Shown here: positions 43,378 to 51,249 of the stretch, one piece after another
Numbering within the stretch: the stretch's first letter is position 1
Layout: every line of letters starts with the position of its first letter
Made by a program: the position numbers and the translations under genes
Notes under the pieces: generated by a model
The model's database searches: none
What the model saw: the letters and a program-made list of their open reading frames with translations, nothing else
What the model was told of the DNA's origin: nothing
Source: an uncultured Bacilli bacterium
GTDB lineage: Bacteria; Bacillota_I; Bacilli_A; RF39; UBA660
Length of the DNA: 51,249 nt
Direction: 5' to 3'
Assembly: GCA_944327365.1 (NCBI GenBank)
Contig: CALVHI010000003.1
Coordinates: 1-51,249 of the forward strand

Positions 43378-44931
43378 TTATATTTCATTATTGATATTGT
43401 AGTTATTATCTTCTTTAAATTCATTAATAATTAAACTTGTGGTTGTAAGTAGCATTCCGGCTATAGATACAGCGTTTCTTAAACTTGTGATAACAACAGC
43501 TGTTGGGTCAATTACTTTTGTTTTTGATATTAATTCAAATTTGTTTTCAGAAGCATTATAGATTACATTAAAATCATTTTCTTTTATTTTATTGTAAATA
43601 TCATTTGGATTAACACCTATGTTTTCTAATATTTGCATAAATGGTTTATCTAAAGCTTCTTTTAAAATGGTTGAACCATTATTTTTTGTTTCTAAATTTT
43701 CTTTTATTTTTAACAAAATTAAACCACTTCCCGGTATGATGCCATTTGCCGCACAATTTAGAGCACAGAGCGCATCATCATAGCGCATCTTTTTTTCTCT
43801 TGCTTCGGTTGTAGTAGTAGCTCCTACATAAATAATCCCTATTCCATTTGTTAATTTAGCTAATCTATTACTCTGAAACTCTAATTCAAAATCATCATCT
43901 ATTGTTTTAATTCTTTCTTTTAATTTATTAATGTGTCTTTTTATAGCTTCACTTTTCAGATTATTACTTATAATAGCTTGGTCTTTTGTAATTTTTATTT
44001 CTTCACATTTTCCTAAATTATTTAAATTTAATTCATCAGATGCTTTTACTATTTTTGCTTTACTAATCACTTCTAAATCTTTTAAAACATCTATTTGATG
44101 AAGTCCATATTCCGGTAATTTTAATAAGGTAACGTTTATTATTTTGTTGAAATTTAAAGATAGAATTTCATTTATTACCTCTTCAGTATAATCTGTTGCA
44201 AGTATTACTAGGGGTATTCTTTTTTCAATGGTATAATTTATGATTTCACTTATCTCTTCTATCTCGTTTACTTCTCTTGTCATAATAAGAATTAAACTGT
44301 TTTTATATGTTATTTCATTTGAATTATGAAAAAAATAAGGAGAAGCCAGTAGGGGTTCAAAACTGTAACCATTTATCATTTTAGTATACGTTTCACTGGT
44401 TTTACTTTCGTAGATTTTAATAGCACTCCCTGACTTTAATTTTAAATATAATGATGTTATAAGTTTTCCAATACTTTTGTTACTTGCTGCGATACTTCCA
44501 ATATCATAATAATTTTCTTCGCTGGGATTTTTACTTTCTTTTTTTATTTCTTCTATTACGCTTTCTAAAGCTTTATCTAGTTCATTTTTTAATAGGTGAG
44601 GATTTATCCCATCTTTAATTTTCGCTAGACCACTTTTAAAGATGCTTTCTAATAAAACTAAAGTCGAAGTTGTTCCATCACCTACTGCCTCATCAGTTTT
44701 AATGGATGCTTCTTTGGCAAGAGTAAGAATGGTATTGATTCGTTCATCTTCACTTTCAATATTTTTTGCTATGGTTACGCCATCATTCGTGATAAAAGGG
44801 CTCATTAGAGAATGGTCAATGATGGCATTTGATCCTCTTGGTCCTAAAGTTTTCCTAACTGTTCCACATAATAATTCAATTGCTTGTTCTTCACAATCAT
44901 ATAATTCTTCACCTGTTATTACCTTTTTCAT
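43378..44931 (-). CDS. Divergent GroEL-like chaperonin
   Basis: This 517-residue protein is a full-length group I-like chaperonin but far from standard GroEL. Kept features are the ATP loop TVRKTLGPRGSNAII (usual VKVTLGPKGRNVV), ITNDGVTIAKNIE, VGDGTTSTLVL (usual AGDGTTTATVL) and MRYDDALCALNCAANGIIPGSG with the catalytic Asp. Altered features are VGATTTTEAREKK (usual VGAATEVEMKEKK), IIPGSG for VVAGGG, and an Asn/Glu tail in place of GGM repeats. No groES lies beside it. The ATG at 44931 is chosen for GGAGG just upstream; the frame overlaps the DUF4130 gene by 23 bases. It may be a specialised chaperonin for its neighbours, or this lineage's only GroEL. Confidence 0.9.
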   Translation of the reverse strand: MKKVITGEELYDCEEQAIELLCGTVRKTLGPRGSNAIIDHSLMSPFITNDGVTIAKNIESEDERINTILTLAKEASIKTDEAVGDGTTSTLVLLESIFKSGLAKIKDGINPHLLKNELDKALESVIEEIKKESKNPSEENYYDIGSIAASNKSIGKLITSLYLKLKSGSAIKIYESKTSETYTKMINGYSFEPLLASPYFFHNSNEITYKNSLILIMTREVNEIEEISEIINYTIEKRIPLVILATDYTEEVINEILSLNFNKIINVTLLKLPEYGLHQIDVLKDLEVISKAKIVKASDELNLNNLGKCEEIKITKDQAIISNNLKSEAIKRHINKLKERIKTIDDDFELEFQSNRLAKLTNGIGIIYVGATTTTEAREKKMRYDDALCALNCAANGIIPGSGLILLKIKENLETKNNGSTILKEALDKPFMQILENIGVNPNDIYNKIKENDFNVIYNASENKFELISKTKVIDPTAVVITSLRNAVSIAGMLLTTTSLIINEFKEDNNYNINNEI

Positions 44932-45664
44932 AAGCATCCTCCATTTCAATTATATATTTCCAATATTTTTTAGGCATAAAATTCATTTGACATCGCTTGT
45001 TTTTACGTGCTTCAATTCCTATTGTTTTAAAAAACGTCATCCATAAATTTTCTACTTCTTTTTCTTCTTCCTTTATTTCTATATCCTTTAAATTTATATT
45101 TTTTCCTGATACTATATAGTATTTTTGTGTATTATAAATACTATACATATTTCTTTTTACATCTTTTATAAGCCAATATTCGTTTGCTAAACGTTTCGCA
45201 AAGTGATAAGATAACAATTCTAAAACATCACTATCTGGTGCAATCTCGGCATATAAGACATGATTGTTAATTTCTTTAAATCTTACAAAGCCTTTTAATT
45301 TATGGCATTCATTACTAACACGTTTTGCTAATTTTAAAGCGCTATTTACGCATTTTAAATTACGCATAGTAAATATTTTATCTTGGTATTTTAGAGCATT
45401 TAATAAAAAATAATATATTATTAATTCTTTATGTTCATCACTTGATAAATATACATAATAAATAGTTTTCATGATATTTTTAGATACTTTTATTTTACTT
45501 ATGTCAAACTCCATATCTAGTTCTAATTCAATCATGTTATCTAGAATGTTTGGTTTAAAATTTTCTTTATCTTTTATATCTAATGGTTTGATTTTTAATT
45601 CTATTAGCTTATTTATTAAATCTAGAAGACTTTTGAAGGTTCCATCATATAAATAAATATTCAT
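44909..45664 (-). CDS. DUF4130 (TIGR03915-type) DNA-metabolism protein
   Basis: The 251-residue protein begins with YLYDGTFKSLLDLI (usual FDGSFEGLL) and ends with LWMTFFKTIGIEARKNKRCQMNFMPKKYWKYIIEME (usual LWKxFFxxIxIxERxNxxLQxxHMPKRYWxYLxE). These blocks define DUF4130, a family almost always paired with the radical SAM protein of TIGR03916. The two are annotated as a DNA repair or modification pair, and a related version is fused to uracil-DNA glycosylase in some species. It overlaps the radical SAM gene by 4 bases (ATGA) and the chaperonin by 23. The molecular role is not known. Confidence 0.88.
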   Translation of the reverse strand: MNIYLYDGTFKSLLDLINKLIELKIKPLDIKDKENFKPNILDNMIELELDMEFDISKIKVSKNIMKTIYYVYLSSDEHKELIIYYFLLNALKYQDKIFTMRNLKCVNSALKLAKRVSNECHKLKGFVRFKEINNHVLYAEIAPDSDVLELLSYHFAKRLANEYWLIKDVKRNMYSIYNTQKYYIVSGKNINLKDIEIKEEEKEVENLWMTFFKTIGIEARKNKRCQMNFMPKKYWKYIIEMEDAYEKGNNR

Positions 45665-46872
45665 GAAAATAAGCTTAATTGTTCTTTCTTATTTTCTATT
45701 TTTACATTGTCTTCTAAAATTAAATTGGCTTCAATAAAGCTTTTCTTAAAATACTCTCTGTTCATAAAATATTTGTTGTTGCAACTAATAAAATATTTAG
45801 CTCGTTTTATAACAACACCCATTTTCTTTAAATCTTCAAAGGTAATTTTGAAATTTTTACGACAAGCGATAATTCTTTTAGCTGATTTAATGCCGATACC
45901 AGGAACTTTTAGTAAATCATAGTAACTAACTTGATTAATCTCTTTTGGAAATTCATCTAAATGTCTTAGGGCCCAATTGGCTTTCGGGTCCATTAAAATA
46001 TTAAAATTAGGATTTTCTTCATCTAGTAAATCACTTGTTTTAAAGCCATAAAACCTAAGCAACCAATCGGCCTCATAAAGCCTGTGCTCCCTTATAAGGG
46101 GCGGTGTTGTAAGGCTTGGTAATAATTTATCTTTATTTACCGGAATATAGGAAGAATAAAATACTCTTTTTAAATCATAACTTTTATATAATTTTTCACT
46201 TTTATTCATAATGTCTAAATCTGTTTCTTTGGTAGCTCCAATAATCATTTGGGTACTCTGACCGGCAGGAGCAAAAGAAGACTTGCGATTTTCTTTTACG
46301 TAAGACATAATTTTCGTAACTTTATTTTCTTCTTTGTTTGGCGCTAGAAGTTTTAGACCATTTTCGGTTGGTAATTCAATGTTTGCACTTAGTCTATCTA
46401 CCAGGCTTCCTAATTCCTTTAATAAATGCTCACTTGCCCCAGGGATGGCTTTACAGTGAATGTAGCCGTGAAAATGATATTTATATCTTAACATTTTAAT
46501 TGTTTTAATAAGTAATTCCATCGTATAATCTGGACTTTTTATAATACCTGAACTTAAAAACAATCCCTCAATGTAATTCCTTCGGTAAAAATTCATCGTA
46601 ATTGTACATATTTCTTCGGGGGTAAAGATTGCCCTTTTCACATTATTGGTTTTTCGATTAATACAATACTTGCAGTCAAAAATACAACAGTTGGTTAAAA
46701 GTATTTTGAGTAACGATATACATCTGCCATCACTTGCAAAGGAATGACATATTCCTGAATAGGAAGCATTTCCTATACCACCACTATTGATTCTTTTACT
46801 ACCACTTGATGAACATGATGCATCATACTTGGCACTATCAGCTAAAATTTTTAGTTTTTCTTCTAACGTCAT
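45661..46872 (-). CDS. Putative DNA-modification/repair radical SAM protein (TIGR03916-type)
   Basis: This protein of about 403 residues has the radical SAM cluster CxxxCxxC in NCCIFDCKYCINR (near residue 67), an unusual Cys-rich N-terminus (SCSSSGSKRINSGG with SGICHSFASDGRC), a long TIM-barrel middle (GYIHCKAIPGASEHLL, RLSANIELPTENG, QSTQMIIGATKETD) and a C-terminal helix-hairpin-helix DNA-binding end (LLKVPGIGIKSAKRIIACR). This is the TIGR03916 layout. The ATG at 46872 is preferred over a GTG at 46881 because AGGTG lies 8 bases upstream. It is first in the operon, behind a strong promoter with a palindromic spacer. Confidence 0.9.
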   Translation of the reverse strand: MTLEEKLKILADSAKYDASCSSSGSKRINSGGIGNASYSGICHSFASDGRCISLLKILLTNCCIFDCKYCINRKTNNVKRAIFTPEEICTITMNFYRRNYIEGLFLSSGIIKSPDYTMELLIKTIKMLRYKYHFHGYIHCKAIPGASEHLLKELGSLVDRLSANIELPTENGLKLLAPNKEENKVTKIMSYVKENRKSSFAPAGQSTQMIIGATKETDLDIMNKSEKLYKSYDLKRVFYSSYIPVNKDKLLPSLTTPPLIREHRLYEADWLLRFYGFKTSDLLDEENPNFNILMDPKANWALRHLDEFPKEINQVSYYDLLKVPGIGIKSAKRIIACRKNFKITFEDLKKMGVVIKRAKYFISCNNKYFMNREYFKKSFIEANLILEDNVKIENKKEQLSLFS

Positions 46873-46889
46873 AAATATCACCTAACAAT

Positions 46890-46918
46890 ATTATAATACA
46901 AATGTATGTATTAGTCAA
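46890..46918 (-). promoter_or_regulatory. Promoter with palindromic operator of the radical SAM operon
   Basis: Reading leftward, TTGACT (46918-46913), 17-base spacer, TATAAT (46895-46890). The palindrome TAATACAaatgtaTGTATTA (46894-46913) fills the whole spacer and touches both hexamers, so a dimeric repressor bound there would exclude RNA polymerase. It does not match the Bacillus LexA box. Confidence 0.7.
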
Positions 46919-46943
46919 ACTAATATTCGCTGCCAATATTTAA

Positions 46944-46974
46944 CAAAAAAGCAACCAAACTAATTTTGATTGCT
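46944..46974 (-). terminator. Terminator of pflBA
   Basis: Leftward, AGCAATCAAA (46974-46965), 5-base loop, TTTGGTTGCT (46959-46950), then TTTTTT. The stem has ten pairs with one G-T and includes the last codons of pflA. Confidence 0.75.
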
Positions 46975-47691
46975 GTATAAACTGTTGTAAATAGCCATAA
47001 ATTTTTCATATAATTCTTGACATTTTTCTACATTCATTTCAGGGGTGTTTTTTAGAGGATTTTCCAATTTTAATTCAGCATATTTTGAAAAACCTAAATG
47101 ATGAAATGGTAAGAATTCTATTTTTTCGATATTTTTGATCTTTAATAAATAGTTAGCAAGTTCATGCAAATAATTTTCATTATCCATGATACCTGGTACA
47201 ACTACTTGTCTTATCCAAACTGGTTTGCCACTTTTATTTAAGCTTTCCATAAATTTTTCACTTTCGGAAATATCCCTTCCCGTTAATTTTAGGTATCCTT
47301 CCTTATTTGGATGTTTAATATCAAGCAATACTAAATCAACTAAAGATAGGATTTCATCATACTTACCAATACCAACACCGGCAGTGTCGATTGCTATGTG
47401 GATACCTTCTTCTTTTAATCTTTGGCAAATCTCAAGTAAGAAGTCAATTTGCAAAAGAGGTTCACCACCAGAGAATGTTACACCACCATTATTTCTTTTA
47501 AAATAGGGTTTGTTACGAAGTATTTTAGTTGCTAATTCATCAACAGTGTAATTTCCAGCGCTCATATTCCACATTTCAGGATTATGGCAATATAGGCATC
47601 TTAACTTACAACCATTTAAGAAAATAACGGTGCGTATTCCTGGGCCATCTACAAGTCCAAAGGTTTCAATAGAATTAACAGAAGCTTTCAT
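46960..47691 (-). CDS. pflA: Pyruvate formate-lyase activating enzyme
   Basis: PflA is a radical SAM enzyme that makes the glycyl radical on PflB. The 243-residue protein has IETFGLVDGPGIRTVIFLNGCKLRCLYCHNPEMW with the CxxxCxxC cluster (residues 29-36), GGVTFSGGEPLLQ, the IDTAG and LLDIKHPN blocks and WIRQVVVPGIMDNE. Its start overlaps the pflB stop (TAATG). The gene is in the usual pflBA order. No sign of damage is seen. Confidence 0.97.
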   Translation of the reverse strand: MKASVNSIETFGLVDGPGIRTVIFLNGCKLRCLYCHNPEMWNMSAGNYTVDELATKILRNKPYFKRNNGGVTFSGGEPLLQIDFLLEICQRLKEEGIHIAIDTAGVGIGKYDEILSLVDLVLLDIKHPNKEGYLKLTGRDISESEKFMESLNKSGKPVWIRQVVVPGIMDNENYLHELANYLLKIKNIEKIEFLPFHHLGFSKYAELKLENPLKNTPEMNVEKCQELYEKFMAIYNSLYSNQN

Positions 47692-49919
47692 TAGATTCTC
47701 TCGTGAAAAGTTCTTGAAATTACTTCTTCTTGTTGACGCCTTGTAAGTCTGTTAAATCTTACTGCATAGCCCGATACTCTTATGGTTAATAATGGATATT
47801 TATCGGGATTTTCCATTGCATCAATTAATGTTTCTCTATTTAAAACATTCACATTTAAGTGATGTGCTCCCTTGCTAAAATAACCTTCTAGTAAGCTTAC
47901 TAAATTGTCAATTTGTTCGTTCTTACTATGACCTAAAGCACTAGGGATAATGGAAAATGTATTTGAAATACCATCACGACAACATTTAGCATATTCTAGT
48001 TTCGCAACAGAGTTTAGGCTTGCTATAGCACCAGACTCGTCTCTACCATGCATTGGATTGGCACCCGGTGCAAATGCGACTCCGGCTTTTCTGCCATCAG
48101 GAGTAGAACCAGTCTTCGAACCATAAACAACATTCGATGTAATGGTTAGAATTGAGAGAGTTGGCTTTGCATCACGGTAGCATTTGTGTTTAGCAAGTTC
48201 TTCATAAAATTTTTCTGTAATCTCTTTTGCTATATCATCAACACGGTCATCATCATTTCCATATTTAGGGAAGTCACCTTCTATTTTAAAATCAATCGCA
48301 ATTCCCTCTTCATTTCTAATTGGACGCACTTTTGCATATTTTATTGCTGATAGAGAATCGGCAACAACAGAAAGTCCTGCTACACCATAAGCCATTAATC
48401 TTCTTACATGTGTGTCATGTAGAGCCATTTGTCCAGCCTCATAAGCATATTTATCATGCATGTAATGAATAATGTTCATGGCATTAGAATAAACTTCGGC
48501 AACTTTCTCTAACATTTTAAAGTAATTATCCTTTACTCTCTCATAATCAAGTACTTCATCCGTATTTTTTTTGAAGCCTTCTATTACAAGAGTATTTTTC
48601 ATTTCGTCTATGCCACCATTGATTGAATAAAGTAGCGCTTTGGCTAAATTGCATCTTGCTCCAAAAAATTGCATGTCACGCCCTTCACGCATTGCTGATA
48701 CACAACAAGCAATCGCATAATCATCTCCATATAATGGACGCATCACATCATCATTTTCATATTGAATGGCATCCGTATCAATACTCATTTTGGCACAATA
48801 TTTCTTGAAATTTTCTGGTAAATGTTCACTCCATAAAATGGTCATGTTTGGCTCTGGGGCTGGGTCTAAATTAGTTAGAGTGTGAAGCAAGCGATAGCTA
48901 GTTTTGGTAACCATGCTTTCGCCAGATTCAGTAATACCCCCGATAGATGCCGTAACCCATGTTGGGTCTCCTGTGAATAATTCATCATATTCTGGTGTTC
49001 TTAAATGTCTTACTAGTCTTAATTTAATTACAAATTGATCAATGATTTCTTGAATTTCGCTCTCAGTAATTGTTCCTTCTTGTAAATCTCTTTCAAAATA
49101 AATATCAAAGAAAGCATCCACACGGCCTAGGCTCATCGCTGCACCATTGTTTTCTTTTACAGCTGCTAGATAAGCAAAATAAGTCCACTGAACAGCTTCA
49201 CGCCCATTTTTGGCAGGATTGGAAATATCAAAGCCATAACGAAGAGCCATTTTCTTTATTTCATTCAAGGCTTTTATTTGCATTGATACGTCTTCTCTAA
49301 GTTGAATTAACTCTCTATCCATTGGGCCTAAAAGACTTGCTAAATCACGCTTCTTTTCTTCGATTAAATAATCAATACCATATAAAGCTACACGTCTATA
49401 ATCGCCGATAATACGACCTCGACCATAAGCATCAGGAAGTCCTGTTAAAAGACCAGCATGACGTGCTCTTTTAATTTCATCCGTATATGCATCAAAAACA
49501 CCATCGTTATGGGTTTTGCGAAATTCATTAAAATATTTATCTACTTCCGGATTTAATTTATAACCATAAGCATCTAACTCTTCTCTCACCATACGAATAC
49601 CACCATATGGGTTTACAATTCTTTTTAATGGCTTATCAGTTTGAAGACCTACGATGCAATCATCTTCACTACATATGTATCCCGGTTCAAAAGCATTAAT
49701 TCCTGACATATGGTCGACATCTATGTCTAACACTTTTTTCTTTAATTCTTCTTTTAAAAGATTACTACATGTATTCCAAACTTTATTTGTTTTTTCTGTA
49801 GTTCCTTCTAAAAAAGATTCATCTCCCTCATATGCTTTGTAATTTTTTTTGATAAAATCACTTACATTTATTTCTTCAGTCCAAAGACCATCCTTAAAAT
49901 TTCTCCATTCTTCTTTCAT
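47691..49919 (-). CDS. pflB: Formate C-acetyltransferase (pyruvate formate-lyase)
   Basis: PflB cleaves pyruvate with CoA to acetyl-CoA and formate in anaerobic fermentation. The 742-residue enzyme starts [23 protein letters not shown]. It has the CACCVS-equivalent [15 protein letters not shown] with the paired catalytic cysteines, and the glycyl radical loop [24 protein letters not shown] near the C-terminus. Other blocks ([42 protein letters not shown]) are those of true PflB rather than diol dehydratase-like relatives. GGAGGTA precedes the ATG. It shows the cell is a formate-making fermenter. Confidence 0.98.
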   Translation of the reverse strand: MKEEWRNFKDGLWTEEINVSDFIKKNYKAYEGDESFLEGTTEKTNKVWNTCSNLLKEELKKKVLDIDVDHMSGINAFEPGYICSEDDCIVGLQTDKPLKRIVNPYGGIRMVREELDAYGYKLNPEVDKYFNEFRKTHNDGVFDAYTDEIKRARHAGLLTGLPDAYGRGRIIGDYRRVALYGIDYLIEEKKRDLASLLGPMDRELIQLREDVSMQIKALNEIKKMALRYGFDISNPAKNGREAVQWTYFAYLAAVKENNGAAMSLGRVDAFFDIYFERDLQEGTITESEIQEIIDQFVIKLRLVRHLRTPEYDELFTGDPTWVTASIGGITESGESMVTKTSYRLLHTLTNLDPAPEPNMTILWSEHLPENFKKYCAKMSIDTDAIQYENDDVMRPLYGDDYAIACCVSAMREGRDMQFFGARCNLAKALLYSINGGIDEMKNTLVIEGFKKNTDEVLDYERVKDNYFKMLEKVAEVYSNAMNIIHYMHDKYAYEAGQMALHDTHVRRLMAYGVAGLSVVADSLSAIKYAKVRPIRNEEGIAIDFKIEGDFPKYGNDDDRVDDIAKEITEKFYEELAKHKCYRDAKPTLSILTITSNVVYGSKTGSTPDGRKAGVAFAPGANPMHGRDESGAIASLNSVAKLEYAKCCRDGISNTFSIIPSALGHSKNEQIDNLVSLLEGYFSKGAHHLNVNVLNRETLIDAMENPDKYPLLTIRVSGYAVRFNRLTRRQQEEVISRTFHERI

Positions 49920-49940
49920 ATATTACCTCCATGCTAAAAC

Positions 49941-49969
49941 ATTATATCATTAATTGCTATTTCTGTTTA
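49941..49969 (-). promoter_or_regulatory. Promoter of pflBA
   Basis: Reading leftward, TAAACA (49969-49964), 17-base spacer, TATAAT (49946-49941), about 20 bases before the pflB start. The -10 is perfect; the -35 matches four of six. Confidence 0.5.
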
Positions 49970-50048
49970 GGACTTTTTTAAAAAATTGTCACTCCATTGA
50001 TATGTTTAATAAATGTAAATTTAGACAAACTATTATTAGTGATGAAGT

Positions 50049-50879
50049 ATGAAAAAAGAGCAAAAAGTGTTATATTTAAATATCTTTGTTAATTTATTTG
50101 TTTCTTTTATTAAAATTATAGGGGGAATTTTAGGGAATGCTTTTACTTTAGTTATTGATGGATTTTATACTGTAAGTGATTTGGTAACAGATGTTATTGC
50201 TTTATTAGGAATTAAAATTGGAAGAAAACGCGCAAACAAGACTCATCCTTTAGGTTATGGCAAAGCTTTTTTTGTTGCACAGTTATTTATGAGTTTGACG
50301 GCTGTTTTTGTTGGTGTAGCTGTCATTTGTTTAAGTTTTGTTATCGATTATCAAAAGCCTTCTATTTGGATCATTTTTATTATTATGGGAACAGTTTTGT
50401 TAAAACTTTTTAGTGCTAATAAACTTTATTGTGTTGGCCTAAAAAATAAAAGTGATTTGCTAATTTCTTCAGGTTTTGAGTCAAAAACAGAAGCTTATTC
50501 TTCTTTGGGTTTGATAATCATTATTTTGCTTAGTCAATTAATTCCTAAAATCGATATGATTGGCGGATTAGTCATTGCTGTCATATTAATTATTCAATCT
50601 TTAAAAACAATAAAGCAAAATATTTCATTGCTAATTGGGATTGTTTTTGATGATGAAGAAGTTAGAGAAAAAATTAACCAAGTTATTAAAAAATATCCAG
50701 CTATAGATGTTATTGATCTTGATATGTTTAAAAATGGGCCTTATTATCAGCTAGTCTTAACTTTTAAAGTGAAAAAGAATTTGAAAGTTGGAAATTTACT
50801 TCGCCTTCAAAGCAAAATAAAAAAAGAACTCAAAGCAAAAACCTTGAATCTTAAGTTTATAGAATTTAGAATTACTTAA
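50049..50879 (+). CDS. Cation diffusion facilitator family transporter
   Basis: CDF proteins export divalent metals by proton exchange. The 276-residue protein has six predicted helices (first at about 8-28), the loop THPLGYGKAFFVAQLF that follows helix 2, and a C-terminal cytoplasmic metal-binding-like domain (from about residue 208). The usual helix-2 and helix-5 ligands (H/DxxxD and HxxxD) read Y40-TVS-D44 and E144-SKT-E148, so the site is altered and zinc or iron may not be the substrate. The start at 50049 has a weak AGTGATGAAG site. It converges on secG with adjacent stops. Confidence 0.85.
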   Translation: MKKEQKVLYLNIFVNLFVSFIKIIGGILGNAFTLVIDGFYTVSDLVTDVIALLGIKIGRKRANKTHPLGYGKAFFVAQLFMSLTAVFVGVAVICLSFVIDYQKPSIWIIFIIMGTVLLKLFSANKLYCVGLKNKSDLLISSGFESKTEAYSSLGLIIIILLSQLIPKIDMIGGLVIAVILIIQSLKTIKQNISLLIGIVFDDEEVREKINQVIKKYPAIDVIDLDMFKNGPYYQLVLTFKVKKNLKVGNLLRLQSKIKKELKAKTLNLKFIEFRIT

Positions 50880-51098
50880 TTATTGTAGGAACAAAATCAG
50901 AGAAATGACGAAAAATAAGAAGCCTAAAAATAAAGTTAACCTACTTATAAATAGTTCAAAGCCTCTTTCCTTCATATTTTGAAATAAAGCTTCATTTCCT
51001 CCTGTTATGACTTGTCCAGCACTTGTTGCTTTGTTTCCTTGTAGGAGCACTACAACAATAAGTAAAACAGATATAATTAATAAAAGCGTTTCTAACAT
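50880..51098 (-). CDS. secG: Preprotein translocase subunit SecG
   Basis: SecG is the small membrane subunit of the SecYEG channel that helps protein export. The 72-residue protein has two helices (about residues 2-17 and 50-71) and the typical first-half block VVLLQGNKATSAGQVITGGNEALF (usual LLQxGKGxGLSGAxxGGxxxLF). Length fits Gram-positive SecG. A promoter TTGTTT (51157-51152), 17 bases, TATACT (51134-51129) lies upstream, and GGAATGATT precedes the ATG. It meets the CDF gene with the two stop codons side by side. Confidence 0.92.
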   Translation of the reverse strand: MLETLLLIISVLLIVVVLLQGNKATSAGQVITGGNEALFQNMKERGFELFISRLTLFLGFLFFVISLILFLQ

Positions 51099-51128
51099 AA
51101 ATAATCATTCCTTTTTTAAAACATGTAT

Positions 51129-51157
51129 AGTATATCATATTTTTAAATTGAAAACAA
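51129..51157 (-). promoter_or_regulatory. Promoter of secG
   Basis: Leftward, TTGTTT (51157-51152), 17-base spacer, TATACT (51134-51129), 31 bases before the start codon. Confidence 0.55.
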
Positions 51158-51191
51158 TAGAATTCGTTTTAACTTTAATTTTAAATTTAAG

Positions 51192-51215
51192 TTCCCATTT
51201 AAAAAAAGATGGGAA
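51192..51215. terminator. Hairpin upstream of secG
   Basis: TTCCCAT (51192-51198) and ATGGGAA (51209-51215) form a 7-bp stem around an A/T-rich loop. It may end a gene entering from the right; no good T run follows leftward, so this is uncertain. Confidence 0.4.
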
Positions 51216-51216
51216 T

Positions 51217-51249
51217 TTAGTCATAAAAACTATGTTTCTCAACAATTAG
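51217..51249 (-). CDS. Possible C-terminal end of a gene cut by the window edge
   Basis: Leftward from the edge, ten codons read LIVEKHSFYD and then TAA at 51219-51217, followed at once by the hairpin at 51192-51215. This looks like the last codons of an upstream gene, but ten codons cannot prove it. Confidence 0.25.
   Translation of the reverse strand, partial: LIVEKHSFYD

Noticed and set aside
44642..45046. 134-codon ORF on the plus strand
   Set aside because: It is antisense to the chaperonin and DUF4130 genes, which have clear family motifs; no ribosome binding site supports it.
1..51249. Mollicute genetic code with TGA as tryptophan
   Set aside because: TGA ends several genes in ATGA overlaps (35925, 37382, 45661), and tryptophan codons are TGG in conserved proteins.
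1..51249. CRISPR arrays, rRNA or tRNA genes
   Set aside because: No regularly spaced direct repeats and no tRNA-type arm motifs were seen in the gaps; a covariance search would be needed to rule out unusual RNAs.

Overview
The window comes from a very AT-rich, low-GC Gram-positive (Bacillota) bacterium with a real cell wall. Strong AGGAGG-type ribosome binding sites, lipoprotein (lgt), teichoic-acid-type and lipid II amidation-type genes, and TGA used as a stop (several ATGA start/stop overlaps) point to a wall-bearing Bacilli-like anaerobe rather than a TGA=Trp mollicute. Pyruvate formate-lyase, rubrerythrin and a two-gene Suf-type Fe-S system fit an anaerobic, probably gut or rumen, lifestyle. 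Species cannot be named from the sequence. No rRNA, tRNA, CRISPR array or intact mobile element was seen.

Layout. 1-2.1 kb: two unrecognised proteins and an IS-end-like inverted repeat. 2.1-9.1 kb (minus strand): rubrerythrin, a small membrane protein, a YerB/DUF3048 protein, trxB-lgt, and a GtrB-like glycosyltransferase with a large GT-C membrane glycosyltransferase. 9.1-10.2 kb: a 1.1 kb gene-poor gap. 10.2-12.6 kb: an LtaS-like enzyme divergent from gtrA. 12.7-14.9 kb: a small acidic protein and uvrB. 14.9-15.5 kb: a decayed FAD-reductase pseudogene. 15.5-18.5 kb: a Fic protein with a duplicated operator, sufB-sufC, and an unannotated 35-residue basic peptide. 18.5-20.4 kb: a divergent MurT/GatD-like pair. 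20.5-22.4 kb: glmS.

22.4-41.0 kb is one long leftward surface-polymer locus. In order of transcription it encodes an LtaS-like enzyme fused to a dead HAD domain, a TagB/F-like transferase, a TagD-like cytidylyltransferase, a sugar-transfer ATP-grasp protein, a Wzx flippase, a Wzy-like polymerase, a GT4 enzyme, TagA, TagO, WecB, a GT-C enzyme, a UbiA-type phosphoribosyltransferase, a HAD phosphatase, and a DHHW-MBOAT-DHHW O-acylation block. Together these could make a polyprenol-linked, glycerol-phosphate-containing polymer with furanose and acyl decorations. 41.0-51.2 kb: a YugP-like protein without its metal site, cysS, a three-gene operon (radical SAM DNA-repair-type protein, DUF4130 protein, divergent chaperonin), pflB-pflA, a CDF cation transporter and secG.

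The most notable theme is degenerated enzymes kept in intact, well-expressed genes: GatD without Cys/His, an HAD domain without its aspartates fused to an LtaS-like enzyme, YugP without HExxH, and Fic without its His. The second is the radical SAM/DUF4130/chaperonin operon, whose promoter spacer is a perfect palindrome.
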